DNA from: CAZAIO01 sp964485235
GTDB taxonomy: Bacteria; Chloroflexota; Dehalococcoidia; GIF9; UBA5629
Length of the DNA: 12,470 bases
Direction: 5' to 3'
Assembly (NCBI GenBank): GCA_964485235.1
Contig: CAZAIO010000079.1
Location: 1-12,470, forward strand
Made by a program: the position numbers and the translations under genes. Shown here piece after piece: positions 1 through 7,338 of this stretch. How positions within the stretch are numbered: position 1 is the first letter of the stretch; each line of letters opens with the position of its first letter. The notes beneath the pieces are model-generated. The model made no database searches. It had not been told where the DNA came from and saw only the letters and a program-made list of their open reading frames with translations.

Positions 1-50
1 TCGCTCAATGTCAGTATTAATCATCATCAGCCCCTGATTTCTGCGGAAAA

Positions 51-67
51 TTGTAACATTGTTACAA
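51..67. promoter_or_regulatory. Inverted repeat overlapping the carB -35 box
   Basis: TTGTAAC, a 3-nt spacer ATT, then GTTACAA form a perfect 7-bp inverted repeat. Its right half overlaps the proposed -35 hexamer at 59-64. The size and placement fit a dimeric transcription factor that would block RNA polymerase at the carB promoter. The regulator is not identifiable from the site, and no regulator gene is adjacent in the window. Confidence 0.45.
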
Positions 68-87
68 AAAAGTTTATCTGGTATAAT
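59..87 (+). promoter_or_regulatory. Probable sigma-70-type promoter of carB
   Basis: The -35 box TTGTTA (59-64, 4 of 6 consensus bases) and a perfect -10 box TATAAT (82-87) are separated by exactly 17 nt. Transcription would begin near 94, leaving a leader of about 140 nt before carB. A promoter here implies that carB can be transcribed without an upstream carA. Confidence 0.55.
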
Positions 88-94
88 TCAGTTC

Positions 95-237
95 CAAAGT
101 CCAGATGCGAGAATTTTTCAGCCAGATAAATCCTGCAGTTTCGCATGTCATTTATTCAAATTTTATGTCCCTGTATCATCGATTTTACAAAATCATACCT
201 GTTTCACGCAGTGAAATAGAGAAAGTGACGGGTAATT
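95..237 (+). other. Leader region of carB with small inverted repeats
   Basis: No open frame of note is present. Short inverted repeats are ATGCGA (105-110) with TCGCAT (141-146), GATTTT with AAAATC (181-194, 2-nt spacer), and TTTCAC with GTGAAA (202-216, 3-nt spacer). No hairpin followed by a T-run is seen, so there is no visible attenuator, and I see no full PyrR-type binding consensus. The Shine-Dalgarno signal before the ATG at 238 is weak (GACGGG, 226-231). Confidence 0.3.
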
Positions 238-3200
238 ATGCCGAAGCGAAATGATATAAAGAAAGTGATGATCATCGGTTCAGGCCCCATCGTCATCGGG
301 CAGGCATGTGAGTTCGACTATTCCGGTACGCAGGCATGTAAAGCCCTTCGCGAGCTTGGATACGAAATCGTACTGGTGAACTCCAATCCTGCGACGATTA
401 TGACCGATCCCGGAATGGCGGACGTGACCTACATCGAGCCGCTTAACGTGGATAGGATGAGCCAGATAATTGAGAAAGAACGTCCCGACGCGCTTTTGCC
501 GAACCTGGGAGGCCAGTCCGGCCTGAACCTGAGCTCGGAGCTGGCGCGCGCCGGAGTCCTGGAAAAATACGGGGTGAAGGTGATCGGAGTCGATGTCGAC
601 GCGATACAGAGCGGCGAAGACAGGATCGCCTTTAAAGAGACCATGAACCGGCTCGGCATCGATATGCCGGAAAGCCAGGCTACCTACAGCGTTGAAGAAG
701 CTGAAGAGATAGCCGGCAGGCTCGGGTATCCGGTCGTGGTCCGCCCTGCCTACACGCTGGGCGGGACCGGCGGCGGGCTTGTCTATAACGTGGAAGAACT
801 GCGGACTGTCGCCAGCCGCGGCATTGCTGCCAGCCTTATCGGTCAGGTGTTGATTGAGGAGTCCGTACTGGGCTGGGAGGAACTGGAACTGGAGGTTGTG
901 CGCGATGCGGAGAACCGGATGATCACCGTCTGTTTTATCGAAAACGTGGATGCGATGGGCATTCATACCGGCGATTCTTACTGCACTGCCCCGATGCTCA
1001 CGATTGACGAAGGGCTTCAGAAGCGTTTGCAGGAGTATTCCTACAGGATCGTCGAGGCAATCCGGGTAATCGGCGGTACGAATATCCAGTTTGCCCACGA
1101 TCCCAAAACGGGCCGTGTCGTGGTGATAGAGATCAATCCCCGGACATCGCGTTCTTCTGCACTTGCGTCGAAGGCAACCGGATTTCCGATAGCGCTGGTA
1201 TCTTCAAAGCTGGCAGCAGGTCTGAACCTCGAAGAGATACCCTACTGGCGCGACGGAACGCTGGATAGATATACACCATCGGGAGACTATGTCGTGGTGA
1301 AGTTCGCACGCTGGGCGTTCGAGAAGTTCAAAGACGCCCGCGACAGGTTGGGCACGCAAATGCGGGCGGTCGGCGAGGTGATGAGTATCGGTAAGACCTA
1401 CAAAGAGGCGTTTCAAAAATCGATACGCTCGCTTGAGAACAGCCGTTACGGGCTCGGTTTTGCTAAAAATTTCAATAAACTGTCTCTCGAAGAGCTGATG
1501 AACATGCTCAACGAGGCGACCAGCGAACGCCAGTTCATTATGTATGAGGCGTTGCGAAAGGGTGCCGGAGTACAGGAACTCTATGAAAAAACCTATATCA
1601 AACCATGGTATATCGGGCAGATGAAAGAGCTGGTGGAGCTCGAGGAGGAGATACTCAGCTATAAAGGGAAACAGCTCCCCGATGAATTGCTTAAAAAAGC
1701 GAAGGAAGACGGCTTTGCCGACCGTTATCTCGCCAAGCTCCTCGGTTTGACTGAGAAGGAAATACGGAAGAAGCGCATCTCGCTGGGGGTGGTTGAAGGA
1801 TGGTATCCCGTTCCCGTGAGCGGTGTGGAGAATGCCGCGTATTATTATTCGACGTATAACGCTCCCGACGCTACCACCAGCAGCAACAGGAAAAAAGTGA
1901 TGGTGCTCGGCGGAGGTCCCAACAGGATCGGGCAGGGTATCGAGTTCGATTACTGCTGTGTGCATGCGGCGTTCACGTTACGGGACGAAGGTTATGAGAC
2001 AATTATGGTCAACTGTAATCCGGAGACCGTTTCCACCGATTATGACACCTCGGACAAGCTGTATTTCGAACCGTTGACCGTTGAGGATGTGCTCAGTATT
2101 TATGAAAAGGAAAAACCGGAAGGAGTGATCGTTCAGTTCGGCGGACAGACCCCTCTTAATATTGCCGCCGAGCTTGCCGAGGCAGGTGTGAAAATACTCG
2201 GCACGCCTCCGGAGATCATCGACCTCGCTGAAGACCGCGACCGCTTCCGGAAAATGATGAAGACATTGAATATTCCCATGCCGGAATCGGGAATGGCGAG
2301 CAATCTGGATGAGGCGCTTGAGATCGCGGCACGTATCGGTTATCCGCTTATCGTGCGTCCGTCGTATGTCCTTGGCGGGCGCGGTATGGAGATAGTACAC
2401 GATGAGGAAATGCTCAAGCAGTACGTTGCTGCCGCCGTAGACGTAACTCCGGACAGGCCGATCCTTATAGACAAATTTCTCGAGCATGCCATTGAAGCTG
2501 AGGCGGATGCCATTGCCGACGGGACCGATGCATATGTCCCGGCGATCATGGAGCATATAGAGTACGCCGGTGTCCACTCGGGCGATTCAGCCTGCGTCAT
2601 CCCGCCGGTCAGCATACCGAAGCAGCATATCAATACTATAGAAGAATATACGAGAAAGATCGCCAGGGAACTGCATGTGGTCGGACTGATGAACATGCAG
2701 TACGCCATTGCGAGCGATGTCGTCTATGTGCTGGAGGCTAATCCCAGGGCATCCCGCACTGTCCCTCTTGTATCGAAAGTATGCAATGTCTCGATGGCTC
2801 GTATGGCGACACGTTTGATGCTCGGCAAGAAGCTGAGCGATCTCAACCTTCGACAGCGGCATATTCCCTATTTCGGGCTGAAAGAAGCGGTATTTCCGTT
2901 CCCGATGTTCCCGGAGGTAGACCCCGTGCTGGGGCCTGAAATGCGGTCTACCGGCGAGGTAATGGGCATTGCAAGTACGTTTGGAATGGCGTATTTCAAG
3001 GCGGAGGAGGCTGCAAAACCGGCGCTTCCTGTGGAAGGTACCGTGTTGATCAGCGTTGCAGTGAAGGAGTCCCCCGCACTATCGAATGTCGCACGACAGT
3101 TTGCCGGGCTCGGTTTCAGGATCAAAGCGACAGACGGGACTGCTCAATTCCTGGAGAGCAACGGGATTCCCTGTGAACGTATATTAAAACTCTATGAAGG

Positions 3201-3438
3201 ACGGCCCAATATCGTCGACGGTATAAAGAACGGGGAAATTCAACTGGTCATCAATACGCCGGTGGGAAAATTGAGCGCCTATGACGACTCATATATCAGG
3301 AAGGAAGCGATAAAGTACAAGGTCCCCTATATCACGACCATCGCCGCAGCCGCTGCGGCGGCAAAAGGAATTGAGGCATACCGCAGTGGTAAATCGGATG
3401 TCAGGTCACTTCAGAATTACCATGCGGAGATCTGGTAA
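238..3438 (+). CDS. carB: Carbamoyl phosphate synthase large subunit
   Basis: This cytoplasmic enzyme uses two ATP, bicarbonate and ammonia channelled from the small subunit CarA to make carbamoyl phosphate for pyrimidines and arginine. At 1066 aa it is full length for the family (E. coli CarB is about 1073). The two homologous halves are evident: ATP-grasp 1 has RPAYTLGGTGGG at residues 169-180 and EINPR at 298-302; ATP-grasp 2 has RPSYVLGGRGM near 707-717 and EANPR near 832. The C-terminal MGS-like allosteric domain covers about 932-1066 and carries the INTPVGK signature. The frame is intact and the N-terminal GSGPIVIGQACEFDYSG is typical, which supports the ATG at 238. carA is not in the window and a promoter directly precedes the gene. 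Downstream it faces the ferredoxin gene convergently with about 58 nt between the stops and no clear poly-T terminator. Confidence 0.97.
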   Translation: MPKRNDIKKVMIIGSGPIVIGQACEFDYSGTQACKALRELGYEIVLVNSNPATIMTDPGMADVTYIEPLNVDRMSQIIEKERPDALLPNLGGQSGLNLSSELARAGVLEKYGVKVIGVDVDAIQSGEDRIAFKETMNRLGIDMPESQATYSVEEAEEIAGRLGYPVVVRPAYTLGGTGGGLVYNVEELRTVASRGIAASLIGQVLIEESVLGWEELELEVVRDAENRMITVCFIENVDAMGIHTGDSYCTAPMLTIDEGLQKRLQEYSYRIVEAIRVIGGTNIQFAHDPKTGRVVVIEINPRTSRSSALASKATGFPIALVSSKLAAGLNLEEIPYWRDGTLDRYTPSGDYVVVKFARWAFEKFKDARDRLGTQMRAVGEVMSIGKTYKEAFQKSIRSLENSRYGLGFAKNFNKLSLEELMNMLNEATSERQFIMYEALRKGAGVQELYEKTYIKPWYIGQMKELVELEEEILSYKGKQLPDELLKKAKEDGFADRYLAKLLGLTEKEIRKKRISLGVVEGWYPVPVSGVENAAYYYSTYNAPDATTSSNRKKVMVLGGGPNRIGQGIEFDYCCVHAAFTLRDEGYETIMVNCNPETVSTDYDTSDKLYFEPLTVEDVLSIYEKEKPEGVIVQFGGQTPLNIAAELAEAGVKILGTPPEIIDLAEDRDRFRKMMKTLNIPMPESGMASNLDEALEIAARIGYPLIVRPSYVLGGRGMEIVHDEEMLKQYVAAAVDVTPDRPILIDKFLEHAIEAEADAIADGTDAYVPAIMEHIEYAGVHSGDSACVIPPVSIPKQHINTIEEYTRKIARELHVVGLMNMQYAIASDVVYVLEANPRASRTVPLVSKVCNVSMARMATRLMLGKKLSDLNLRQRHIPYFGLKEAVFPFPMFPEVDPVLGPEMRSTGEVMGIASTFGMAYFKAEEAAKPALPVEGTVLISVAVKESPALSNVARQFAGLGFRIKATDGTAQFLESNGIPCERILKLYEGRPNIVDGIKNGEIQLVINTPVGKLSAYDDSYIRKEAIKYKVPYITTIAAAAAAAKGIEAYRSGKSDVRSLQNYHAEIW

Positions 3439-3496
3439 CGCCCGCGTACGGATCGAAGACGGCATCAGGTTACGGTGGTAACGAAATAAGCGGTTT

Positions 3497-4237
3497 TCAT
3501 GCGGTGCCGGTCTTTATTTCGCCCCGTATCCCGACGGTTATTTCTTTGAGAGGTATATTTTTGCCGCTTTCCTGGAGCGCGACCTCTGCCATACGGACCA
3601 GGCCGCTGCAGCAGGGGACTTCCATATGTAACACAGTGATGCTTTTTAACGCTGACTGTCGCAGTATTTCGGTGAGCTTGGCGAGATGAGCCTCGAACTT
3701 GTCGAACTTGGGACAGGCGACAAGTACTACATGGTCCTTAATGAAATCACGGTGAAGCCCCGCATAGGCAAATGGTACGCAGTCTCCCACCAGGACAAGG
3801 TCGGCGTTATTCAGAAATGCGGCTGACGGAGGGACCAGTGAAAGCTGCACAGGCCAGTGCGTAAGCTCAGATTGCACCGGAACTGTGTCTGCAAATTTTT
3901 CATTATCGCTTACCGGTGCGGTGAACTGTGTGACCTGTGCTGACGGACAGGCGCAGAATGTATCCGCCATGACGAGCTTCGCCTGTTCCATGTGACGCTG
4001 TGCTGCCTTCTCGTCGAACGGTTCGACCTCCTGTTCTTCTACGGTGATAGCGTCCTGAGGGCATTTGCCCAGACAGGCTCCTAACCCGTCGCAGTATTTT
4101 TCGCTGACGAGCTTTGCCTTCCCGTTAATTATCTGTATTGCGCCTTCGGCACATGCCGGAACGCAGACGCCGCAACCGTTGCATTTCTCCTCATCTATTA
4201 TTACTATGTTTCTTTTTATCTTTGTCCGGCCTGTCAA
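3497..4237 (-). CDS. Ferredoxin-domain iron-sulfur protein with Cys-rich C-terminal domain
   Basis: From the preferred TTG start this is 246 aa, soluble, with no signal peptide or membrane segment. Residues about 11-65 are a bacterial 2x[4Fe-4S] ferredoxin fold. The first motif is complete (C19, C22, C25, C29). The second is CDGLGACLGKCP (49-60), where Leu52 stands where a second cysteine would normally be, leaving C49, C55 and C59. Residues about 90-246 are a domain I cannot name, with further cysteines at 95, 97, 153, 175 and the pair 209-210 in VPCCSG. An electron-transfer role is inferred from the ferredoxin part only. The gene overlaps the 3' end of the Zn-ribbon gene by 47 nt in another frame, which indicates translational coupling. 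The open frame extends upstream to an ATG at 4351, but that start lies deep inside the neighbouring gene and lacks a ribosome site. Confidence 0.8.
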   Translation of the reverse strand: MTGRTKIKRNIVIIDEEKCNGCGVCVPACAEGAIQIINGKAKLVSEKYCDGLGACLGKCPQDAITVEEQEVEPFDEKAAQRHMEQAKLVMADTFCACPSAQVTQFTAPVSDNEKFADTVPVQSELTHWPVQLSLVPPSAAFLNNADLVLVGDCVPFAYAGLHRDFIKDHVVLVACPKFDKFEAHLAKLTEILRQSALKSITVLHMEVPCCSGLVRMAEVALQESGKNIPLKEITVGIRGEIKTGTA

Positions 4238-4493
4238 CAGGACCTCCTTCAGTTTGGGTGGATGGCTCATTACCCATAAGCCGGTTATAGAGCTCTTCAC
4301 CGACACATTCTTTGGCGTACTCGCACCACTGCACGCAGGAGACCACATCATTATATATCATGAATCCGCATTTCGAGCATTTTTTCTTCGCTTCCGTAGA
4401 CAGCAGCTCGTTTTCCTCGCCGCATTCCGGGCAGTTTTTCAGTATCAGTGTCGGCTTTAAAATACTTGCCGCACCGGGACATTTATCCAACAT
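4191..4493 (-). CDS. Small Cys-rich Zn-ribbon-like protein
   Basis: A 100-aa soluble protein of unknown function. Two CxxC knuckles, CPEC (21-24) and CSKC (39-42), are spaced as in a zinc ribbon. A further cluster SCVQWCEYAKEC (C53, C57, C63) and C5 near the N-terminus could bind a second metal. The last 25 residues are charged and probably disordered. The start ATG at 4493 follows a GGGGAGG ribosome site with about 10 nt spacing. It is the first gene of a two-gene unit with the overlapping ferredoxin-domain gene, so the two proteins probably act together, perhaps in redox sensing or electron transfer. From memory, proteins starting like this one (MLDKCPGA) occur in other anaerobes beside ferredoxin genes. 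The 172 nt upstream are AT-rich near the start codon, but I could not place a convincing promoter. Confidence 0.75.
   Translation of the reverse strand: MLDKCPGAASILKPTLILKNCPECGEENELLSTEAKKKCSKCGFMIYNDVVSCVQWCEYAKECVGEELYNRLMGNEPSTQTEGGPVDRPDKDKKKHSNNR
4242..4249 (-). promoter_or_regulatory. Strong Shine-Dalgarno deciding the ferredoxin start
   Basis: On the minus strand AAGGAGGT lies 4 nt before a TTG codon at 4237-4235, in frame with the ferredoxin protein. The next upstream ATG (4270-4268) and the longest-frame ATG (4351) have no such signal. There is no ATG between the TTG and the first cluster motif, so TTG is the best start. The site lies inside the coding sequence of the upstream gene. 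Confidence 0.65.
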
Positions 4494-4665
4494 CGCCTCG
4501 AAACCTCCCCTCTCATTTTATTTGATTTGTTTTATTGTAATAACAAACGGCTGAAAAAACTGTAACTTTTGTCATACTGCAAAACGGATGGCGACAGCGA
4601 ACCCTTCAATCATACTTTTTACCATGCCGATTTACGACACTGGCATATTACAGCGGCAATCGTGA

Positions 4666-5352
4666 CTATTTCTGAATATTCGCGGTTATCCTGCCGTCTT
4701 TTATCTCGATAATCCGGTCTGTTTTCTTTGCTATATTGCGGTCATGCGTGACGATGATGAACGTGGTATTAAAGCGTTCATTGATCTCACGGAAGATTTT
4801 ATAGATCGTGGCCGTATTTTCCGAGTCCAGGTTCCCGGTCGGTTCGTCCGCAAGGACGATTTTAGGATTGTTGATAAGCGCGCGGACAATTGCCGTCCTC
4901 TGCTGCTGACCTCCCGACATGTTCGGGGCAAGGTTGTCCTTTACTTTCGATATACCCGTGAACTCGAAAAGCTCTTCGGCTTTTTTATGCACTTCTTTAC
5001 TGACCTTTCCGCTCTTGATAATGTACGGTATGAGCACGTTTTCCATGGCGGTAAATTCGGGCAGGAGATAGTGAAATTGAAATACAAAACCGATCGTCTC
5101 ATTCCTCAATACGGCAAGCCTATCTCTACTGAGCGTATTTGTTTTTACGCCGTTGATGAACACCTCGCCGCGCGTAGCGGTATCCAGTGTCCCGATGATG
5201 TTCATAAGCGTGGACTTACCGCTCCCCGACTCTCCCACAATCGAACAAAACGAGCTTTCCTCTATTGTGAGGTTTACGTCGAACAGGGCCGGTGTTTCCA
5301 CTGCCCCCGGATATATCTTGTCTACCTGCTGTAATTCCACTATATTGTGCAT
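4666..5352 (-). CDS. ABC transporter ATPase of the LolD/MacB type
   Basis: A complete 228-aa ATP-binding cassette protein that powers the adjacent permease from the cytoplasmic face of the membrane. All core motifs are present: Walker A GESGSGKST (40-48), Q-loop glutamine 92 in FVFQFHYLLPEFTAMENV, signature MSGGQ (145-149), Walker B with catalytic glutamate IVLADEP (165-171), D-loop NLDS, and H-loop His203. The FQFHYLLPEFTAMENV stretch is characteristic of the LolD/MacB/FtsE group (MacB-type, ABC3). The ATG at 5352 is 1 nt beyond the permease stop codon, and GGAAGGA inside the end of the permease gene serves as ribosome site, so the two genes are translationally coupled. The substrate cannot be read from the sequence. 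Lipoprotein release, peptide export and antimicrobial resistance are all known in this family. Confidence 0.93.
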   Translation of the reverse strand: MHNIVELQQVDKIYPGAVETPALFDVNLTIEESSFCSIVGESGSGKSTLMNIIGTLDTATRGEVFINGVKTNTLSRDRLAVLRNETIGFVFQFHYLLPEFTAMENVLIPYIIKSGKVSKEVHKKAEELFEFTGISKVKDNLAPNMSGGQQQRTAIVRALINNPKIVLADEPTGNLDSENTATIYKIFREINERFNTTFIIVTHDRNIAKKTDRIIEIKDGRITANIQK

Positions 5353-5353
5353 A

Positions 5354-6508
5354 TTATCCTTCCCTGATCACGTCTGCAGGATTTAGTCTTAACGACCTCC
5401 TCGCAGGTATAACACCCGCCAGGGTAGAAGCTGCTACTGCGATTATCCACGACCTCGTTATAAAGACAAAATCGGGTTGGAATGTGAACATCATTTCCCC
5501 GCTGGCGTTCACTGCAAATGTGGTGAATCCATACAATAATCCCAGTCCGAAGACGATTCCCACCAACGAGCCGATAAAACCGAGTATCAGCCCTTCATAG
5601 AGAAAGATGAAGCTTGCCGTACGGTCCTTGATGCCCATTGCTTTAAGGATACCGATCTGCCGCGACTTCTGGAAAACAGTGATTGCGAGGATGCTGGCGA
5701 TGGCGATAACGACTGATACCATAATAAATACCTGGATCATATAGCTTGAAAGGCTCTGGCTTTCAAGCGCACTGAGCAGTTCTTTGTTCTGGTCTTTCCA
5801 GTTGTCTATTTTTATATCAGGATTGTTTAAAATGCGTGCTATTTGCCCGGCGATTATATCTGCCTGAAACAGGTCGTTTACCGTAATATCGATGGACGTG
5901 ACTCTGCTGCCGTAGCCGAATATTTTCTGCGCTGTTTCCACTCTGGTAATGATCCATGATTTGTTAATGCTTGCCGTACCGAAATCGTAAAGCCCTGCAA
6001 TTGTATATGAGCTTTCGCTTCCGGACGGAATGCGTATAGTTATACTGTCTCCGACGTGATAGTCCAGATCCTCTGCGAGCTCTTTTCCTACAAGCACTTC
6101 ACTTCTCAATCCGTAAGGACCGCCTTCGTAGATAGCACCGGTTATTTTGTAGATAGGGTCTGCCGTGTCGAGATTGAACCCTCTTATCAGGACAGGCTCC
6201 GTGCTGTCGCCTTTTAATACAAAAGCGTTCGAGCTAACCGACGCGGATACGGCACTGACCGAAGGGACCTGACTTACTTCCTGTACAATATTGTCCCAGC
6301 GGCGTATGGTGATGTTCTCCAGCGCAGAGGTAATGGTGATATGCGGTGTCCTTCCCGTTGTACTCTTTATCAGATCTGCCTGGAGACTATTAATGATTAA
6401 ACCGACGAAAAGCTGTACCGATATTGCCACGGCTATCCCGATGATAATAAGTGTCGATTGAAGTTTGCCGGACTTAAGAAAACGTATTGCTATTCGAAAA
6501 GACAGCAT
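5354..6508 (-). CDS. FtsX/MacB-type ABC permease (LolC/LolE-like)
   Basis: A 384-aa integral membrane protein with the four-helix layout of the MacB/LolC/FtsX superfamily. TM1 is at about 19-40, followed by a large extracytoplasmic domain (about 41-255, MacB_PCD-like), then TM2 (257-279), TM3 (302-330) and TM4 (351-367). The C-terminal PARRSLRLNPADVIREG is the usual family ending. The cytoplasmic turn with QIGILKAMG (284-292) after TM2 is the expected ATPase-coupling segment. Length fits a LolC-like half-transporter, which would work as a homodimer because there is only one permease gene here. It is transcribed with the downstream ATPase. No membrane-fusion protein or outer-membrane partner is adjacent, which fits a simple permease plus ATPase exporter. 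The ribosome site before ATG 6508 is weak. Confidence 0.9.
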   Translation of the reverse strand: MLSFRIAIRFLKSGKLQSTLIIIGIAVAISVQLFVGLIINSLQADLIKSTTGRTPHITITSALENITIRRWDNIVQEVSQVPSVSAVSASVSSNAFVLKGDSTEPVLIRGFNLDTADPIYKITGAIYEGGPYGLRSEVLVGKELAEDLDYHVGDSITIRIPSGSESSYTIAGLYDFGTASINKSWIITRVETAQKIFGYGSRVTSIDITVNDLFQADIIAGQIARILNNPDIKIDNWKDQNKELLSALESQSLSSYMIQVFIMVSVVIAIASILAITVFQKSRQIGILKAMGIKDRTASFIFLYEGLILGFIGSLVGIVFGLGLLYGFTTFAVNASGEMMFTFQPDFVFITRSWIIAVAASTLAGVIPARRSLRLNPADVIREG

Positions 6509-6521
6509 TTCTATTTCACTT

Positions 6522-6620
6522 TCAATAAGGCGCTAAATCAGAAAAAATCTCAAGCAGCAGGCAGGCTGCCGTATCTTTCTTGCGGGCAGGAATGTCGTTA
6601 AATGCGATACCGCCGACCAT
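6522..6620 (-). CDS. Possible short leader peptide or gene remnant upstream of the permease
   Basis: A 32-codon frame from ATG 6620 ends 13 nt before the permease ATG, on the same strand and downstream of the proposed promoter. The encoded peptide, from MVGGIAFNDIPARKK to a hydrophobic end LLLEIFSDLAPY, looks more protein-like than random. The frame is open for another 26 codons upstream without a canonical start, so it could also be the tail of a decayed gene. No strong ribosome site precedes the ATG. I do not recognise the sequence. Low confidence that it is translated. Confidence 0.22.
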   Translation of the reverse strand: MVGGIAFNDIPARKKDTAACLLLEIFSDLAPY

Positions 6621-6680
6621 GGTATTAAAACCTGTACCGTTATTTATTTCTTCCAGCCTGACTTTACGGGAAGTAATTAG

Positions 6681-6709
6681 ATTATAATGGTTGCCGGCAA
6701 GTTAGCCAA
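6681..6709 (-). promoter_or_regulatory. Probable promoter of the ABC transporter genes
   Basis: On the minus strand a perfect TATAAT (6686-6681) lies 17 nt downstream of TTGGCT (6709-6704, 4 of 6 consensus bases). Transcription would start near 6674 and give a leader of about 165 nt before the permease. The 6509-6808 gap holds this promoter and the short frame at 6522-6620. I see nothing else in it. Confidence 0.5.
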
Positions 6710-6808
6710 GAGATCATACCTGAAAAATGCAGATATGGAAGACTTTTCTCACCTGACCGGTCATCGGGTATCTGTCCGGTTATTAAAGAAGAGGAAAACC
6801 GTCCCAGG

Positions 6809-7297
6809 TTACCGGTCCGGTATCATTTCAATAAATGCTTCTATCCGCACACGGAGGTTTTCCAGATCGGACTGTGAATAATCGGTTTCAATTTGTAGAA
6901 AGGGCAGGCCGAGTTCCCCGGTAATCAGGTTGGAAACGAAGTGTGATTCGATATTATAAGTAAGGCAGGCCTGCCAGGTAAGATCGATCACGCCGTCAAT
7001 CTTGAAATCGCGCACCATTTCTTTTAGCAGTTCCATACGGAGGTTGTTCGGAGACATAACGGAGCATGGAATTTTCAGGTATTTTTGCACCATAAGCAAC
7101 AGCGGGTCCGACTGATCGTCTTCATCGATGCGCAGTCCAACCGTTTTGTAGCCGCCGCAATTTTCCATCGCCACTACCAGAGCACCGCACTCTTCAACGA
7201 GCCTGACTACTTTTTCACTGCCGATGCCGACCGGTGTACCGGCAAGCAGTATCCTTTTTGTAGAAGCGGTTCCGGCTGTGTATCCGGTAAAAATACA
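6809..7297 (-). pseudogene. C-terminal remnant of a 2-hydroxyacyl-CoA dehydratase subunit (HgdB/BcrC-like)
   Basis: The open frame, bounded by an in-frame TAA at 7300-7298, gives 162 residues that match the C-terminal third to half of this family (usually about 380-430 aa). Such subunits carry a [4Fe-4S] cluster and dehydrate 2-hydroxyacyl-CoA, or reduce benzoyl-CoA, after ATP-driven electron delivery from an activator. Family hallmarks are RILLAGTPVG (15-24), ENCGG (45-49), KYLKIPCS (72-79), GVIDLTWQACLTYNIES (102-118) and ETDYSQSDLENLRVRIEAF near the end. There is no canonical start before a GTG at 7174, which would cut into the domain. The DNA just upstream is the tetR promoter, so the N-terminal part is absent rather than frameshifted. 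No activator or partner subunit is in view. A functional short protein from the GTG is possible but unlikely. Confidence 0.75.
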
Positions 7298-7309
7298 TTA
7301 AAAAGAGTA

Positions 7310-7338
7310 TTGACAGGGAAAACGACATACAATATAAT
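7310..7338 (+). promoter_or_regulatory. Consensus sigma-70 promoter of the tetR-exporter operon
   Basis: Both hexamers are perfect, TTGACA (7310-7315) and TATAAT (7333-7338), with the optimal 17-nt spacer. This would be a very strong promoter if not repressed. The whole -10 box lies inside the operator palindrome described next. Confidence 0.85.

Noticed and set aside
95..150. AGTCCAG followed by GAG in the carB leader as a PyrR-binding element
   Set aside because: The spacing does not fit the consensus as I know it, and there is no terminator hairpin with a U-run before carB.
280..3125. Several long minus-strand frames opposite carB
   Set aside because: They are shadows of a highly conserved, intact carB and have no recognisable domains.
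4613..4650. ATGCC and GGCAT as a terminator after the ABC ATPase gene
   Set aside because: The stem is only 5 bp with a long loop and no T-run on the minus strand.
6687..6881. A 64-codon plus-strand frame
   Set aside because: It overlaps the dehydratase remnant on the opposite strand, has no ribosome site and no recognisable sequence.
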